The notes under the pieces were generated by a model. The model was not told where the DNA came from. It saw only the letters and a program-made list of their open reading frames with translations, and did no database searches. A program made the translations under genes and the position numbers. Shown in pieces: positions 62,921-64,000 of a stretch of 64,000 bases of DNA; within the stretch, counting starts at the first letter, position 1; each line of letters begins with the position of its first letter. Where the stretch lies: assembly GCA_963828505.1 (NCBI GenBank), contig CAWHFM010000021.1:62001-126000 (forward strand), given 5' to 3'. The DNA comes from Bog-473 sp963828505 (GTDB lineage Bacteria; Actinomycetota; Acidimicrobiia; Acidimicrobiales; RAAP-2).

Positions 62921-63292
62921 CTACGAGGCCGTCAGTTCCTGCTCGGCGACGGTGCGGCGCACCTCGTCCATGTCCAGAGCCTTGATCTTCCCGATCAGAT
63001 CCTCCAGCGCAGCAGCAGGAACGGCACCGGGCTGGGCATAGAGCAGGACGTTCTCGCGGAAGGCCATGAGAGTCGGGATCGACATGATCCCGAAGCGGGC
63101 CGCCAGCTCTTGTTCAGCCTCGGTGTCGACTTTGGCGAACACGACGTCGTCATGAGTACCAGAGGCGGCCTCGAAGATTGGAGCGAACATGCGACAGGGG
63201 CCGCACCAGCTGGCCCAGAAGTCGACGAGCACGACCTCGTTGGAACTCACGGTCTCATCGAAAGTCGTCTTGTCCAGTGCCACCGTTGCCAC
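62921..63292 (-). CDS. trxA: Thioredoxin
   Basis: 123 residues from GTG 63292, with Shine-Dalgarno AGGAGG 6-7 nt upstream. Active site WCGPC in DFWASWCGPCRMFAPIF; the cis-Pro loop reads MSIPTLMAF. The C-terminal helix is longer by about 15 residues than E. coli Trx. Reduces protein disulphides. Confidence 0.95.
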   Translation of the reverse strand: MATVALDKTTFDETVSSNEVVLVDFWASWCGPCRMFAPIFEAASGTHDDVVFAKVDTEAEQELAARFGIMSIPTLMAFRENVLLYAQPGAVPAAALEDLIGKIKALDMDEVRRTVAEQELTAS

Positions 63293-63487
63293 GGCCGTCC
63301 TCCTCTTTCAGGCTCCATCAGTACAACCGACACGCTTCAAAGGCTATTCCGTCCCAGGCGAAACAGTCCTTGCGACGTCGGATGATCAGGGCACCCAGAG
63401 CAACGGCAACGCCTCGACCGCGGGCATGGCGAACCCGCGGCAGGTGACCACCATTGACCGACCCCACCGCGTCGATGTCAGCGGTGC

Positions 63488-64000
63488 TCAGGTTCGTTCC
63501 TCCTGAAGCGAATCCGAAGTTGAGAAGCCTGGCCCGGGGAACCCCGGAGGAGGTTCGTGATCACCGGCATCGTGCGGAAAGCTGTCTTCGAACCAGCGTG
63601 CGGTCTCCGTGCGGACCGTCATCTTCTGTCCGAGGCGGGTCACCATGGCGGCCACCGCCCGGTGGCCGTTGGCCGGCGCACCATCGAGCAACTCATTCCA
63701 GAAAACGGACCAACCCCCGGACAGCAGGTCGCTCCTTCCGAGCATTGTGAGCAGCCGGGCCGCCGTGGCCACGGCTCGGGGTCGGTCGACGAACCAGCCC
63801 TGGGCGGCGGCGGTGATGCGGTGGTAAGGGAGATGCTCGGCCGCGAGGGAAGACCGATAGTGATCCGCGGCTCGGCCGGGATCTCCGAGGACCGCCTCGG
63901 CGGCCCTGCGACCACTGCACAGCGCCTGGGCGATTCCCTCACCTTGCAGAGGGTTCACGAGGCCGGCTGCGTCACCGACAAGGAGCACCCGCCCTGCGGC
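63488..64000 (-). CDS. Geranylgeranyl reductase-family flavoprotein (N-terminus outside the window)
   Basis: C-terminal 170 residues of a larger FAD enzyme; the frame is open to the right edge. VLLVGDAAGLVNPLQGEGIAQAL is the GDAAG FAD motif and PxxGEG motif of geranylgeranyl reductase-like enzymes, which saturate isoprenoid chains (menaquinone, archaeal or actinobacterial lipids). The rest of the domain is helical. The start lies off the window. Confidence 0.88.
   Translation of the reverse strand, partial: AAGRVLLVGDAAGLVNPLQGEGIAQALCSGRRAAEAVLGDPGRAADHYRSSLAAEHLPYHRITAAAQGWFVDRPRAVATAARLLTMLGRSDLLSGGWSVFWNELLDGAPANGHRAVAAMVTRLGQKMTVRTETARWFEDSFPHDAGDHEPPPGFPGPGFSTSDSLQEERT

Overview
The window is 64 kb of high-GC DNA (roughly 70% G+C by eye) that reads as the chromosome of an actinobacterium. 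The evidence is coenzyme F420 genes (cofC and a deazaflavin-dependent reductase), a fused PafB-PafC regulator, a eukaryote-like GlnII glutamine synthetase, a CtaG-type oxidase assembly factor, GTG starts throughout, and TANNNT promoters set 6 to 9 nt before start codons that lack Shine-Dalgarno sites. An Acidimicrobiia-like lineage would fit, but that is inference. No rRNA, tRNA or CRISPR array was seen.

Layout. 1-3606: the end of a peptide/opine-type ABC importer operon (two permeases, two ATPases; the left edge cuts the first permease). 3466-6297: rnhB, two small genes and an acyl-CoA ligase broken by an in-frame TAG. 6328-11853: GH38 alpha-mannosidase, class III nucleotide cyclase coupled to gpsA, and cofC. 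11902-15774: an unusual block with a lysine/arginine repeat protein, an AT-richer spacer, and a convergent pair of conjugation-type genes (VirD4/TraG-like ATPase and MobF relaxase), probably a plasmid or ICE remnant. 15854-22596: F420-dependent reductase, pafBC, ctaG, carboxyltransferase, moaC, FmdB-type zinc ribbon. 22803-29272: tldE-tldD, a thioesterase, MFS-dxs. 29274-37526: sugar nucleotidyltransferase, then a tightly coupled acyl-CoA dehydrogenase / SDR / acyl-CoA ligase / alcohol dehydrogenase operon facing an amidohydrolase and a serine hydrolase. 37565-46492: housekeeping genes msrB, ssb, ftsEX, prfB, secA, glnII. 46652-53802: catabolic and transport genes, including a frameshifted MFS gene. 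53886-58041: a secreted seven-repeat protein, a flavoprotein and a frameshifted sulfatase. 58153-59833: a copper-type csoR with its operator, driving a DUF318 permease fused to a YHS metal-binding domain. 60180-64000: NTF2-like protein, TetR-CoA transferase pair, thioredoxin, and the end of a geranylgeranyl-reductase-like flavoprotein cut by the right edge.

How the genes work together. Start/stop overlaps (ATGA, GTGA, TGATG) show translational coupling in the ABC operon, gpsA-cyclase, MFS-dxs, the fatty-acid/steroid-like operon, ftsE-ftsX and tetR-CoA transferase. Twenty genes have a TANNNT hexamer ending 6-9 nt before the start codon, which points to widespread leaderless transcription. At tldD/thioesterase the two divergent -10 hexamers overlap on one near-palindromic 7-mer. 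Three genes are interrupted (one nonsense codon, two single-base frameshifts), either by decay or by sequence error.
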